NCBI RefSeq assembly: GCF_937920395.1
Contig: NZ_CALEVF010000091.1
Coordinates: forward strand, 1 to 7,157
From: an uncultured Clostridium sp.
Lineage (GTDB): Bacteria; Bacillota; Clostridia; Clostridiales; Clostridiaceae
DNA length: 7,157 nt
Reading direction: 5' to 3'
The notes under the pieces were generated by a model. It worked only from the letters and a program-made list of their open reading frames with translations, was not told where the DNA came from and made no database searches. Below, piece after piece: positions 1-6,651 of this stretch. Both the position numbers and the translations under genes were made by a program. How positions within the stretch are numbered: the stretch's first letter is position 1; every line of letters starts with the position of its first letter.

Positions 1-1256
1 ATGTAAGTAATTCAAAACTTAAAGAAGGTAGTAAAACAGAATATGAAGACTTCGTAGAGGAAAAAACTATAAACAGTATGGTTCCTATATGGAGAAAGAA
101 TAAAAGTGAACTTACTGATGAAGACTATAATAATTTTTATGCTGAAAAGCACTATGGTTTTGACAAACCATTAAAGCATATTCATATAAGTGTTGATGGT
201 GTTATAAGTTATAATTCTATTTTATACATTCCAGAAAAAACTCCATATGATTTCTATACAAAAGAATTTGAAAAAGGTCTAGAACTTTATTCAAATGGTG
301 TTTTAATTATGGAAAAGTGTGCTGACTTATTACCAGACTATTTTAGTTTTGTAAAAGGAATAGTAGATTCAGAAGATTTATCACTTAACATATCTAGAGA
401 AGTATTACAACATGATAGACAACTTCAACTAATAGCTAAAAACATTAAAAGTAAAATAAAAAATGAGTTAGATAGTTTACTTAAAAATGAAAGAGAAAAA
501 TATGAAATATTTTACAAGTCATTTGGAAGACAACTAAAATATGGTATTTACTCTGGTTATGGTAGCAATAAAGATACTTTGCAAGATTTGTTACTCTTTT
601 ATTCATCAAAGGAGAAAAAGAATGTTACTTTAGATGAATATGTTTCTAGAATGCCAGAGGATCAAAAATATATCTATTATGCATCAGGAGAAACTAACGA
701 TAGAATTGAAAAATTACCACAAATAGAAATTGTATCAGATAAAGGATTCGAAATTCTATACTTTACGGATGAGGTTGACGAATTTGCTATTAAAATGATA
801 TCTAAATACAAAGAAAAAGAATTTAAATCAGTATCAAGTGGTGATTTAGGAATAGATGTAGAAGAAAAAGAAAAACCATCAGTTGCTGATGATAAAGAAA
901 ACAAAGAATTATTTGAACATATGAAAACTACTTTGTCTGGGAAGGTTAAGGATGTTCGTGCATCAAAAAGACTTAAAAATTACCCAGTATGTTTATCAAA
1001 TGATGGTGAACTCACAATAGAAATGGAAAAAACATTAAATTCTATGCCTAACAATGAAAATGTTAAGGCAGACAAGGTATTAGAAATAAATATAAATAAT
1101 GATATGTTTAAAGTACTTAAGAGCTGTTATGATACTGATAAAGATAAATTAGATTTATATACTAACATATTGTATAATCAAGCGTTACTTATTGAAGGAT
1201 TACCAATTAGTGATCCAGTAGAATTTACAAACAATATATGTAAAGTGATGGTATAA
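1..1256 (+). CDS. htpG: Molecular chaperone HtpG (Hsp90 family), 5'-truncated by the window edge
   Basis: Bacterial Hsp90: a cytosolic, ATP-driven homodimeric chaperone that helps client proteins mature and recover from stress. The frame is open from base 3, so 417 residues plus the stop are visible. The family is usually about 620 residues, so the N-terminal ATP-binding domain lies outside the window. What remains is the middle domain, opening with [20 protein letters not shown], and the C-terminal dimerisation domain. The middle domain carries the NISREVLQ motif; its arginine (about residue 132 of the visible part) corresponds to the Arg of NVSREILQ that contacts the ATP gamma-phosphate in studied Hsp90s. 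An acidic, lysine-rich linker (roughly residues 280-305) precedes the C-terminal domain. The ATG at 78 is internal, not the start. The gene ends with no frameshift and is followed by a hairpin terminator, so it is probably the last gene of its transcript. Identification is secure from the middle-domain motifs. Confidence 0.95.
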   Translation, partial: VSNSKLKEGSKTEYEDFVEEKTINSMVPIWRKNKSELTDEDYNNFYAEKHYGFDKPLKHIHISVDGVISYNSILYIPEKTPYDFYTKEFEKGLELYSNGVLIMEKCADLLPDYFSFVKGIVDSEDLSLNISREVLQHDRQLQLIAKNIKSKIKNELDSLLKNEREKYEIFYKSFGRQLKYGIYSGYGSNKDTLQDLLLFYSSKEKKNVTLDEYVSRMPEDQKYIYYASGETNDRIEKLPQIEIVSDKGFEILYFTDEVDEFAIKMISKYKEKEFKSVSSGDLGIDVEEKEKPSVADDKENKELFEHMKTTLSGKVKDVRASKRLKNYPVCLSNDGELTIEMEKTLNSMPNNENVKADKVLEININNDMFKVLKSCYDTDKDKLDLYTNILYNQALLIEGLPISDPVEFTNNICKVMV

Positions 1257-1292
1257 CTTAAGTATAATTTTAATGATATTTGAAACATAATT

Positions 1293-1334
1293 ATGGGCAA
1301 TAAATGGATGATAATTCATTTATAGCTCATTTTT
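1293..1334 (+). terminator. Rho-independent terminator after htpG
   Basis: The arms 1293-1306 and 1317-1330 form a 14-bp stem with one A·A mismatch and one G·U pair around a 10-nt loop. A run of five T (1330-1334) follows. Its place 36 bp after the htpG stop suits termination of htpG. The stem is AT-rich with a GGGC/GCTC base, so its efficiency may be moderate. The remaining gap to the HAD gene (1335-1377) holds no convincing promoter. Confidence 0.6.
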
Positions 1335-1377
1335 ACTAGTGAATGAAAGTTGTTAAATGTACCAATTAAACACTATA

Positions 1378-1384
1378 AAGGAGG
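1378..1384 (+). promoter_or_regulatory. Ribosome binding site that decides an AUU start
   Basis: AAGGAGG is a near-complete match to the anti-Shine-Dalgarno sequence. Nine bases after it comes ATT (1394), and no ATG, GTG or TTG occurs in frame until ATG 1418, which is 33 bases away and too far for this site. The in-frame stop TAA at 1376-1378 limits the reading frame upstream, so the start must lie between 1379 and 1418. Confidence 0.75.
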
Positions 1385-1393
1385 GTAAGACTT

Positions 1394-2176
1394 ATTATAA
1401 AACTTATTGCAACGGATATGGATGGTACATTATTAAGTGATACAGGTAATATAAATCAAAAGATATTTGGTTTGATACATGATTTGAATGATAAGAATAT
1501 TAAATTTGCAGCAGCAAGTGGTAGATTTTATTCACAACTGAGTGTAAATTTTAAAAAAGTTAATACAAAAATGATATTTATTGCTCATAATGGGGCACTT
1601 ATTAAGTATAATCACCAAGGAAAGACATTGTATTCAAATAATATTGCTAAAGAAGAAATAGAGCATGTTATAAATTTGAATCCGAAGCTGGGAGAAGAAG
1701 TATTTTTAGCAGGAGAAAATGAGGCATTTTTAGTAAATCCATCAAAAGTTATTTTTAATGAACTTACAGGTGTTGATGTGCCTGTAGTAAAATTGAGTTC
1801 TTTTAGTGAATTAAAAAGTCCAATATATAAAATTACTTATTATATGGCAGGTGGTGTAACTTCAGCTATAGTGAATCATTTGAAAGAAAAATTGGATGAT
1901 AAACTTGAATTTGTTGTATCTGGTGGTAAATTTATAGATATAATGAATAAAGGTATAAGTAAGGGAAGTGCTATAAAAATACTTCAGGAAAAATTTAAAA
2001 TAGATCAAAAAAGTACAATGGTTTTTGGTGATTATTATAATGATTTGACTATGTTTAAAGCTGCTCATTATAGTTATGCAATGAAAAATGCACCAGAAGA
2101 TGTGAAGGAACATGCAAAGTTTATTGCAGAAAGTAATAATAATGATGGAGTTTATAATGTTATAGCATTATTATAG
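1394..2176 (+). CDS. Cof-type HAD-superfamily phosphatase (apparent AUU start)
   Basis: Cytosolic Mg2+-dependent phosphatase of the haloacid dehalogenase superfamily, Cof/YbiV-like group with a C2-type cap; such enzymes hydrolyse sugar phosphates, nucleotides or flavin mononucleotide. The substrate cannot be told from sequence. Starting at ATT 1394 gives 260 residues, usual for the family, opening MIKLIATDMDGTLL. All four HAD motifs are present: DxDGT with nucleophile Asp8 and acid/base Asp10, Ser42 in ASGR, Lys190 in SKGSAI, and GDYYND at 212-217 for Mg2+ binding. The first ATG in frame (1418) falls between the two catalytic aspartates and would remove the nucleophile, so it cannot start an active enzyme. 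ATT 1394 stands 9 bases after AAGGAGG and replaces the methionine expected in family members. It is the first gene of a probable operon with the ABM protein (31-bp gap) and aroD. Family is certain; the AUU start is inferred. Confidence 0.9.
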   Translation: MIKLIATDMDGTLLSDTGNINQKIFGLIHDLNDKNIKFAAASGRFYSQLSVNFKKVNTKMIFIAHNGALIKYNHQGKTLYSNNIAKEEIEHVINLNPKLGEEVFLAGENEAFLVNPSKVIFNELTGVDVPVVKLSSFSELKSPIYKITYYMAGGVTSAIVNHLKEKLDDKLEFVVSGGKFIDIMNKGISKGSAIKILQEKFKIDQKSTMVFGDYYNDLTMFKAAHYSYAMKNAPEDVKEHAKFIAESNNNDGVYNVIALL

Positions 2177-2207
2177 TATAAAAATAAATTAAAGAAGGAG
2201 ATATTAT

Positions 2208-2495
2208 ATGATTACAATAGTTGCAAAGAATACAATAAAACAAGGAAAAACAGAGGAATTTAAGAACTTAGCGGAAAAACTCATTAACGAAAGTAGAAAA
2301 GAAAAAGGTAATGTATCATACAATTTATATCAAGATTCCAAGGATGGCAATGTATTTACATTCATTGAAGAATGGGAAAATGAAGAGATAATTAAGAGTC
2401 ATAACGGTTCTAAACATTTTACGTCTATTGTGCCAAAGTTTGGGGACTTGATAGCAAAACAATCAGAGATAAATTTATATAAAAAAGTAAAATAA
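2208..2495 (+). CDS. Antibiotic biosynthesis monooxygenase (ABM) domain protein, YgiN-like
   Basis: A 95-residue single-domain protein of the dimeric alpha+beta-barrel ABM family, which includes E. coli YgiN (a quinol monooxygenase) and cofactor-less oxygenases of polyketide pathways. Family features are the opening strand MITIVAKNTIKQGK, the stretch FTFIEEWENEE with Glu55 and Trp56, and His65 and His70-Phe71 in SHNGSKHF. No signal peptide or membrane segment is seen, so it should be cytosolic. The start is clear: AAGGAG at 2195-2200, 7 bases before ATG. It lies 31 bp after the HAD gene and 13 bp before aroD, so the three are probably co-transcribed. An oxygen-using role would be odd in an anaerobe. 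Many small ABM proteins have no known reaction, so quinone handling or detoxification is only a guess. Name by domain, not by function. Confidence 0.85.
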   Translation: MITIVAKNTIKQGKTEEFKNLAEKLINESRKEKGNVSYNLYQDSKDGNVFTFIEEWENEEIIKSHNGSKHFTSIVPKFGDLIAKQSEINLYKKVK

Positions 2496-2508
2496 TAAGG
2501 ATGCTTAA

Positions 2509-3273
2509 ATGAAAAAAGTAGTTAAGATTAAAAATGTTACAATTGGTGAGGGCCTTCCAAAAATTTGTATTCCAATGGTAGGAGAAACTCTGTCAGAACT
2601 ATTAGAGGAAGCAGAAAATTTAAAAAATATTGATTATGATGTTTTAGAGTGGCGTGTAGATTTTTTTAGAGACGTTACAAATATAGATAAAGTAAAGCAT
2701 GCGTTGCAATTTATTCGAGAATTAATAGGTGAAAAGCCAATTATATTCACCTTTCGCACGGCTAAAGAGGGTGGGCACAAAGAGGTTACAACTGCATTTT
2801 ATGTTAAATTAAACAAAGCAATTGCCCTTTCAAAACTTGTTGAGGTTATAGATGTTGAGTTATTTAAGGATGAGAAAGATATCTTGAAATTAGTAAATGT
2901 AGCACATGATAATGGTGTAATGGTTATTATATCAAATCATGATTTCAAAAAAACACCTACGAAGGATGTAATTATATCTAGGTTATTTAATGCCCAAAAA
3001 TTAGGAGGAGACATTCCTAAAATTGCAGTAATGCCTACTTGCACTTCGGATGTAATTACACTGTTAGATGCAACTCGTATTATGAATGAAAGATATGCAA
3101 CTGGTCCAATTATATCAATGTCAATGGCAGGAAAAGGTATTATTAGTAGATTGTCAGGTGAGCTATTTGGTTCAGCATTAACATTTGGTACTGTTAAAAA
3201 GAGTTCCGCACCAGGACAAATTTCGGCTGTAGAACTACGTAAAATCATAATGTTATTACATAACAATTTGTAA
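2509..3273 (+). CDS. aroD: 3-dehydroquinate dehydratase, type I
   Basis: Converts 3-dehydroquinate to 3-dehydroshikimate, the third step of the shikimate pathway to aromatic amino acids, by syn elimination through a Schiff base. The 254-residue protein has the usual type I length (about 250) and TIM-barrel motifs in order: Glu47 and Arg49 in LEWRVDFF, Arg83 in TFRTAKEGG, catalytic His144 in SNHDF, Schiff-base Lys171 in PKIAVMP, Arg214 in GIISRLSG, and Ser233 and Gln237 in KKSSAPGQ. All residues needed for activity are present. ATG is preceded by TAAGGA with 7-base spacing, and the gene starts 13 bp after the ABM stop, consistent with translational coupling. It is last in the HAD-ABM-aroD unit and is followed by a strong terminator. 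No other shikimate gene is visible, so it sits outside any main aro cluster; a catabolic (quinate) role or a second isoenzyme is possible. Identity is secure. Confidence 0.96.
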   Translation: MKKVVKIKNVTIGEGLPKICIPMVGETLSELLEEAENLKNIDYDVLEWRVDFFRDVTNIDKVKHALQFIRELIGEKPIIFTFRTAKEGGHKEVTTAFYVKLNKAIALSKLVEVIDVELFKDEKDILKLVNVAHDNGVMVIISNHDFKKTPTKDVIISRLFNAQKLGGDIPKIAVMPTCTSDVITLLDATRIMNERYATGPIISMSMAGKGIISRLSGELFGSALTFGTVKKSSAPGQISAVELRKIIMLLHNNL

Positions 3274-3297
3274 AAATATTACAAATATAGTAAAAGG

Positions 3298-3335
3298 AAA
3301 AGAACTACTTAATTTGAGTGGTTCTTTTTTTGTTG
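3298..3335 (+). terminator. Rho-independent terminator after aroD
   Basis: Arms AAAAGAACTACT (3298-3309) and AGTGGTTCTTTT (3317-3328) pair over 12 bp with one G·U, around a 7-base loop. The T-run 3325-3331 completes a classic intrinsic terminator, 24 bp after the aroD stop. The A-tract on the 5' side could let it act weakly on the other strand too, but no converging gene is present. Confidence 0.88.
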
Positions 3336-3375
3336 TATAGATTAGCGACTATTTAATTACAGGTGAATTATTATT

Positions 3376-3403
3376 TTGAATATTATGTCGATATAAATAT
3401 AGA
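3376..3403 (+). promoter_or_regulatory. Weak candidate promoter for the chemoreceptor gene
   Basis: TTGAAT (3376-3381) and TATAGA (3398-3403) are separated by 16 bp and each match 4 of 6 bases of the housekeeping consensus. The overlapping TCGATAT (3388-3394) resembles the -10 of motility sigma-D promoters, but no matching TAAA box lies 14-16 bp upstream. The 170-bp gap between the aroD terminator and the chemoreceptor gene must contain a promoter; this is the best candidate found, not a firm call. Confidence 0.25.
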
Positions 3404-3493
3404 ATCTATTAAGATTTGCTGAAAGAGAACGATGAATAGTGTAAACGTTATTATAATATAGGATTAGATTAACTATTATAAAATATAAAAAAG

Positions 3494-3500
3494 AAGGGAG
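3494..3500 (+). promoter_or_regulatory. Ribosome binding site of the chemoreceptor gene
   Basis: AAGGGAG is the only Shine-Dalgarno-like sequence near the start of the gene. The GTG at 3500-3502 that gives the longest frame shares its first base with this site and cannot be the start codon. ATG 3506 (5 bases away) or ATG 3509 (8 bases away) must be used. Confidence 0.65.
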
Positions 3501-3505
3501 TGACT

Positions 3506-5284
3506 ATGATGAGAAAAATAAGCACTAAAATAATTGCATTAAATGTTTCAGTAGTATTATTAACTGCACTTTTAATTGGAGGATTTGCTACATACAGAAT
3601 GTCAGTCCTTAGTAAAAACACTATAACAACAATTGATACTACAGTTAGGAAAGATTATGATGAAAAAATTAAATATCAAGTTGAAAATGTTATAACAATG
3701 CTTGGAGGTATTGATAAAAAATATAAATCAGGAGAAATAAGCTTGATAGAAGCTAAAAAACTTGGGGCTGATTTAATACGTGAGATGAAATATGGAGAGG
3801 GTGGTTATTTTTGGGTAGATACAGTTGAGGGAGACAATGTGGTTCTTCTTGGTGGTGTATCTGAAGGTAAAAACAGATATGATTTAAAGGACGTAAAAGG
3901 CAAAAGTATGATTAAAGAAATTATAGAAAATGGTTTAAAAGATGGTGGTGGATATACAGATTATTGGTTTGCTAAAAAAGGTGAAACAGTTGCATCTCCA
4001 AAGAGAGGATATAGTAAGGTTTTTAAGGACTTTAATTGGGTTTTAGGTACAGGAAACTATGTTGACGATATTGACAAATTTGTTGGAAACGAAAAAGCTG
4101 TTCTACTAAAAGCTTTTATAAATAGTGTAATTAATTTTATAATTTTAGCAGTTGTTTTTATTGGATTATCAATATTAATATCATTTTATTTTAGTAAGAA
4201 AATATCAAATCCTATTTTAAAGATAAGTAAGCTTGTAGATAAGACTGCAAAACTTGATTTATCATATGATAAAAATTCTGAAATGATTTTAAAATATAAA
4301 GATGAAACAGGAATTATTGCAAAAGCAGTTATTGATCTACGAAGTTCACTAAGAGAAATAATTGCTAATTTGAAGGAAAATTCAATAGACGTACTTCAAT
4401 ATTCAAAAACTATGACACTGGTTACTAATGAAACCGTTCAATCAATAGACGCTGTATCTGTAGCAATTGAAGAATTAGCAAAAGGCGCTACAAATCAAGT
4501 ACAGGATTCGCAAAGTGGTGTGAATGAACTTACAAGTCTTGCACTTGAAATTAGTACTGCTGTAAATAGTTCTGGATTATTAAAAAATTATTCTAACGAA
4601 ACTAAGTCAGTTAACGCACAGGGACTTAACTCTATGAAGTTACTTACTGAAAAATTCAAGGAAAGTAGCAATTCAAATGATGAAGTCGTAAATAATATAT
4701 CTAAACTTCAAAATAAATCAAACTCTATCGGAAAAATTATAAATACGATAAAAGAGGTAGCAGAACAAACCAATCTATTGGCATTAAATGCTGCAATTGA
4801 AGCTGCTAGAGCTGGTGAAGCTGGAAAAGGGTTTGCAGTAGTAGCTGATGAAGTAAGAAAGCTTGCTGAAACAACTGCAATAGCCACAAATGAAATTACA
4901 AGTATGATTGGTGAAATTCAAGGAGAAATCAGTGATGTAACAATGAATATAAAAAAGAGCGTAAATATTAATAAAGAGGCGAATATATCTATGGATTTAT
5001 CACAAAAATCATTTAATATTATAGAGAAATCTATTACTAATATGATTACTCAAATAGATGCTTTGGTTTCAAATATTAATAAGGTAGATAAAAATAAAGA
5101 TAAGGTATTGTTATCTATAGAAGGAATATCCGCAGTGTCTGAAGAATCTGCTGCTTCAACGCAGGAGATAGCTGCTTCTATGGAGGAGCAAACCAGTGCA
5201 ATGGAGGATATATCAAATACAGCAGTCAATTTTGAGAAGATTGTATCTAAGCTAGATGCAATAGTACAAAAATTTATATTGTAA
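3506..5284 (+). CDS. Methyl-accepting chemotaxis protein with a single Cache (sCache_2-like) sensor domain
   Basis: Transmembrane chemoreceptor that senses small ligands outside the cell and controls the CheA kinase through CheW. From ATG 3506 it has 592 residues. In order: a short cytoplasmic Arg/Lys-rich start; TM1 at about 9-31; an extracellular domain at about 32-195 with the Cache pattern [10 protein letters not shown], then [18 protein letters not shown] and [17 protein letters not shown]2 at about 205-228; a HAMP linker to about 285; and a long coiled-coil signalling domain to the end. The conserved hairpin tip, [19 protein letters not shown], spans about 420-438 and contacts CheW and CheA. 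Gln/Glu-rich heptads near 545-570 (EESAAST, ASMEEQT) are likely methylation sites. There is no C-terminal CheR-binding pentapeptide. Small organic acids are common ligands of such Cache domains, but the ligand here is unknown. It is a lone gene between two terminators. ATG 3509 is an equally good start. Confidence 0.94.
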   Translation: MMRKISTKIIALNVSVVLLTALLIGGFATYRMSVLSKNTITTIDTTVRKDYDEKIKYQVENVITMLGGIDKKYKSGEISLIEAKKLGADLIREMKYGEGGYFWVDTVEGDNVVLLGGVSEGKNRYDLKDVKGKSMIKEIIENGLKDGGGYTDYWFAKKGETVASPKRGYSKVFKDFNWVLGTGNYVDDIDKFVGNEKAVLLKAFINSVINFIILAVVFIGLSILISFYFSKKISNPILKISKLVDKTAKLDLSYDKNSEMILKYKDETGIIAKAVIDLRSSLREIIANLKENSIDVLQYSKTMTLVTNETVQSIDAVSVAIEELAKGATNQVQDSQSGVNELTSLALEISTAVNSSGLLKNYSNETKSVNAQGLNSMKLLTEKFKESSNSNDEVVNNISKLQNKSNSIGKIINTIKEVAEQTNLLALNAAIEAARAGEAGKGFAVVADEVRKLAETTAIATNEITSMIGEIQGEISDVTMNIKKSVNINKEANISMDLSQKSFNIIEKSITNMITQIDALVSNINKVDKNKDKVLLSIEGISAVSEESAASTQEIAASMEEQTSAMEDISNTAVNFEKIVSKLDAIVQKFIL

Positions 5285-5323
5285 TATAATAAAAAAGAGC
5301 CTATGGGCTCTTTTTTATTATAT
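5284..5323. terminator. Bidirectional terminator between converging chemoreceptor and hydE genes
   Basis: An 18-bp perfect inverted repeat (arms 5284-5301 and 5306-5323) encloses the 4-base loop TATG. The GC-rich core GAGCC/GGCTC is flanked by six A on one side and six T on the other, so each strand reads as a hairpin followed by a U-run. It overlaps the last base of the chemoreceptor stop codon and ends 3 bp before the hydE stop codon. It fills essentially the whole 42-bp gap and should end both transcripts. Confidence 0.93.
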
Positions 5324-5326
5324 AAA

Positions 5327-6370
5327 TTATTTGCTGTTTTTATTTCCTCGAAATCCATAATTAGTTGAAACAGATCTTCCAATACTATTAATTTTACCTG
5401 TTATGCATCCCCTACAATGAGAGGGGGTATCTCCAGTACAAATTTTACCTGGGTACAGCGCATAATATTTTCTGTATTCACCTTCTGTAACATTAGGCAT
5501 AACTACATTGGCACCACTTTGTAATGCCATTAGTCTTCCGTTTTTATTTAAGGATTCCATAGCAGTTGTTGCTGGTATATTAATATCTGGTAGAAGCAAC
5601 CGGGTTATAGCCATAACTTTAAGAGACATAATTAGTTCACGTCCAACGCAATTTGCAAGAGGTGTGTCTTCATTGGGAATAAAAGGTCCTATACCTAACA
5701 TGTCAGCATTAATCTCTTTGAAAAACAATATATCATCTGCATATGATTCAATTGTTTGGTTTGGCAATCCGACCATAACACCTGTTCCTACTTCATAACC
5801 TAATTTTTTTAGATCCCTTAAACAATTAAGTCTGTACTCATGACTCATACCTGGGTCCAGTTCTTCATATAGTTTCTTATTTGTTGTCTCAATTCTTAAA
5901 AGATATCTATCAGCACCAGCGTCTCTAAAGGCTTTATATTCATCATAAGTTTTTTCGCCTATACTTAAGGTTAGAGCTAAACCTAAAGCTTTGATATCTT
6001 TTATTATACTGATGATTTTATCAACAGTATAATAATCATCTTCTCCACCTTGAAGTACAATTGTTTTATAACCAAAAGACTTAGCTTTAGTTGCAAAGTC
6101 TAAAATTTGTTCATGTGTTAATCTATATTTAACTAGATTTTTATTATCTCTCCTAAGTCCACAGTAAAGACAGTTGTTCTTACATATATTAGTAAATTCA
6201 ATAAGACCTCGAAGCTGAACCGCGTCACTTACATATTTTTTTCTAACTTGATCTGCAGCATCAAATAATTCTTGGTTTACATCATTACTACTTAAGAGAT
6301 CAATTATTTCTAGTTTAGTTAAGATATGTTCTATTTTTGCTTTGTTTATTATTTCAAACAATTTAATCAT
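5327..6370 (-). CDS. hydE: [FeFe]-hydrogenase H-cluster maturase HydE, radical SAM enzyme
   Basis: Radical S-adenosylmethionine enzyme that, with HydF and HydG, builds the diiron subcluster of the [FeFe]-hydrogenase active site; cytosolic and oxygen-sensitive. The product is 347 residues from ATG at 6370. The radical SAM motif CKNNCLYC places Cys63, Cys67 and Cys70 around the catalytic 4Fe-4S cluster, followed by the GGE motif (QGGED, 107-111) and LRIET near 158-162 for SAM binding. The second-cluster motif C-x7-C-x2-C gives Cys311, Cys319 and Cys322; both sets match the numbering known for Thermotoga maritima HydE. This separates it from BioB and PylB, which resemble it in the N-terminal half. 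The longer frame from GTG 6379 overlaps the ribosome binding site and is rejected. hydF, hydG and the hydrogenase gene are not in the window. It converges with the chemoreceptor gene and diverges from the glutaredoxin gene. Confidence 0.94.
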   Translation of the reverse strand: MIKLFEIINKAKIEHILTKLEIIDLLSSNDVNQELFDAADQVRKKYVSDAVQLRGLIEFTNICKNNCLYCGLRRDNKNLVKYRLTHEQILDFATKAKSFGYKTIVLQGGEDDYYTVDKIISIIKDIKALGLALTLSIGEKTYDEYKAFRDAGADRYLLRIETTNKKLYEELDPGMSHEYRLNCLRDLKKLGYEVGTGVMVGLPNQTIESYADDILFFKEINADMLGIGPFIPNEDTPLANCVGRELIMSLKVMAITRLLLPDINIPATTAMESLNKNGRLMALQSGANVVMPNVTEGEYRKYYALYPGKICTGDTPSHCRGCITGKINSIGRSVSTNYGFRGNKNSK

Positions 6371-6378
6371 TATTTGCA

Positions 6379-6384
6379 CCTCCT
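6379..6384 (-). promoter_or_regulatory. Ribosome binding site of hydE
   Basis: On the minus strand AGGAGG occupies 6384 to 6379, with 8 bases before ATG at 6370. The alternative GTG start (6379-6377) uses the last G of this site, which excludes it as an initiator. Confidence 0.85.
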
Positions 6385-6410
6385 ATGTTTTTGCTTAAGT
6401 TATTTAGAGT

Positions 6411-6435
6411 ACAAAATAATTATAGAGTATTTTGT
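6411..6435. promoter_or_regulatory. Interrupted palindrome around a hydE -10 box, operator candidate
   Basis: ACAAAATA (6411-6418) and TATTTTGT (6428-6435) form an 8-bp perfect inverted repeat with a 9-base spacer. Inside it, on the minus strand, lies a perfect TATAAT (6424-6419), the best -10 hexamer for hydE, about 35 bp upstream of its ribosome binding site. A repressor bound here would block hydE transcription. A third copy of ACAAAATA lies at 6473-6480. No good -35 sits 17 bp from this TATAAT; an alternative minus-strand pair is TTAACA (6454-6449) and AATACT (6431-6426) with a 17-bp spacer. The regulator is not recognised. Confidence 0.4.
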
Positions 6436-6473
6436 CACTAACGTATAGTGTTAAGAGTATCATAATATTATAC

Positions 6474-6519
6474 AAAATATATGTAAATATAAAACAAAGA
6501 AAATATTTACATATATTTT
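6474..6519. repeat. 17-bp perfect inverted repeat
   Basis: Arms 6474-6490 and 6503-6519 are exact reverse complements, separated by the purine-rich spacer AAAACAAAGAAA. The arms are almost pure A/T with one G or C each (ATGTAAAT/ATTTACAT core). The element is not a typical terminator, since it lacks a GC core and a following T-run. It may be a binding site or cruciform-prone DNA in the control region. Confidence 0.75.
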
Positions 6520-6535
6520 AAATTTAGAGATATAC

Positions 6536-6557
6536 TAGTTAAATATATATTTAACTA
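6536..6557. repeat. 22-bp perfect palindrome
   Basis: Half-site TAGTTAAATAT followed directly by its exact reverse complement, with no spacer. The GTTAA/TTAAC half-sites recall Rex operators, but in Rex sites they are separated by 4 bases, not by 8 as here. It lies about 40 bp upstream of the -35 box of the glutaredoxin promoter, a position fitting an activator site or a regulator shared with hydE. Confidence 0.7.
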
Positions 6558-6597
6558 ATAAGTGCTATTTTTTAGAGAAAAATAAAAATTAATATTA

Positions 6598-6626
6598 TTG
6601 ACTTAACTTGAGAAAAATGATAATAT
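6598..6626 (+). promoter_or_regulatory. Promoter of the glutaredoxin-like gene
   Basis: TTGACT (6598-6603) matches 5 of 6 bases of the -35 consensus. TAATAT (6621-6626) stands at a 17-bp spacer; the overlapping GATAAT (6619-6624) is closer to the -10 consensus but leaves only 15 bp. Transcription would start near 6632, giving a leader of about 55 bases that contains the palindrome ATTGCATGCAAT. Confidence 0.55.
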
Positions 6627-6639
6627 TAAAACATGGTAG

Positions 6640-6651
6640 ATTGCATGCAAT
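6640..6651. promoter_or_regulatory. 12-bp palindrome downstream of the glutaredoxin promoter
   Basis: ATTGCATGCAAT is a perfect palindrome and one of the few GC-containing patches in the region. It begins roughly 8 bases after the expected transcription start, a usual repressor position. I do not recognise the regulator. Confidence 0.35.

Noticed and set aside
1350..1379. TTGTTA-N18-TATAAA as a promoter of the HAD operon.
   Set aside because: Transcription would begin near 1386, after the ribosome binding site AAGGAGG, leaving the message without it.
2937..3266. Minus-strand open frame of 109 codons inside aroD, and similar frames inside other genes.
   Set aside because: They lie wholly opposite well-conserved coding sequence, lack ribosome binding sites and resemble no protein family.
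3388..3394. TCGATAT as the -10 of a sigma-D (motility) promoter for the chemoreceptor gene.
   Set aside because: No TAAA-like -35 box is found 14-16 bp upstream, so the match is too weak to call.
3500..3502. GTG as start of the chemoreceptor gene, giving 594 residues.
   Set aside because: It overlaps the Shine-Dalgarno sequence AAGGGAG; ATG 3506 or 3509 is correctly spaced.
5508..5798. Plus-strand open frame of 96 codons opposite hydE.
   Set aside because: It is the antisense of conserved HydE coding sequence and has no ribosome binding site.
6377..6379. GTG as start of hydE, giving 350 residues.
   Set aside because: It uses the last base of the AGGAGG ribosome binding site, and ATG 6370 gives cysteine numbering equal to that of Thermotoga HydE.
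6436..6450. CACTA-N5-TAGTG upstream of hydE as an NrdR box.
   Set aside because: The conserved C and G are 11 positions apart instead of 10, the centre does not fit, and only one copy is present where NrdR usually binds two.
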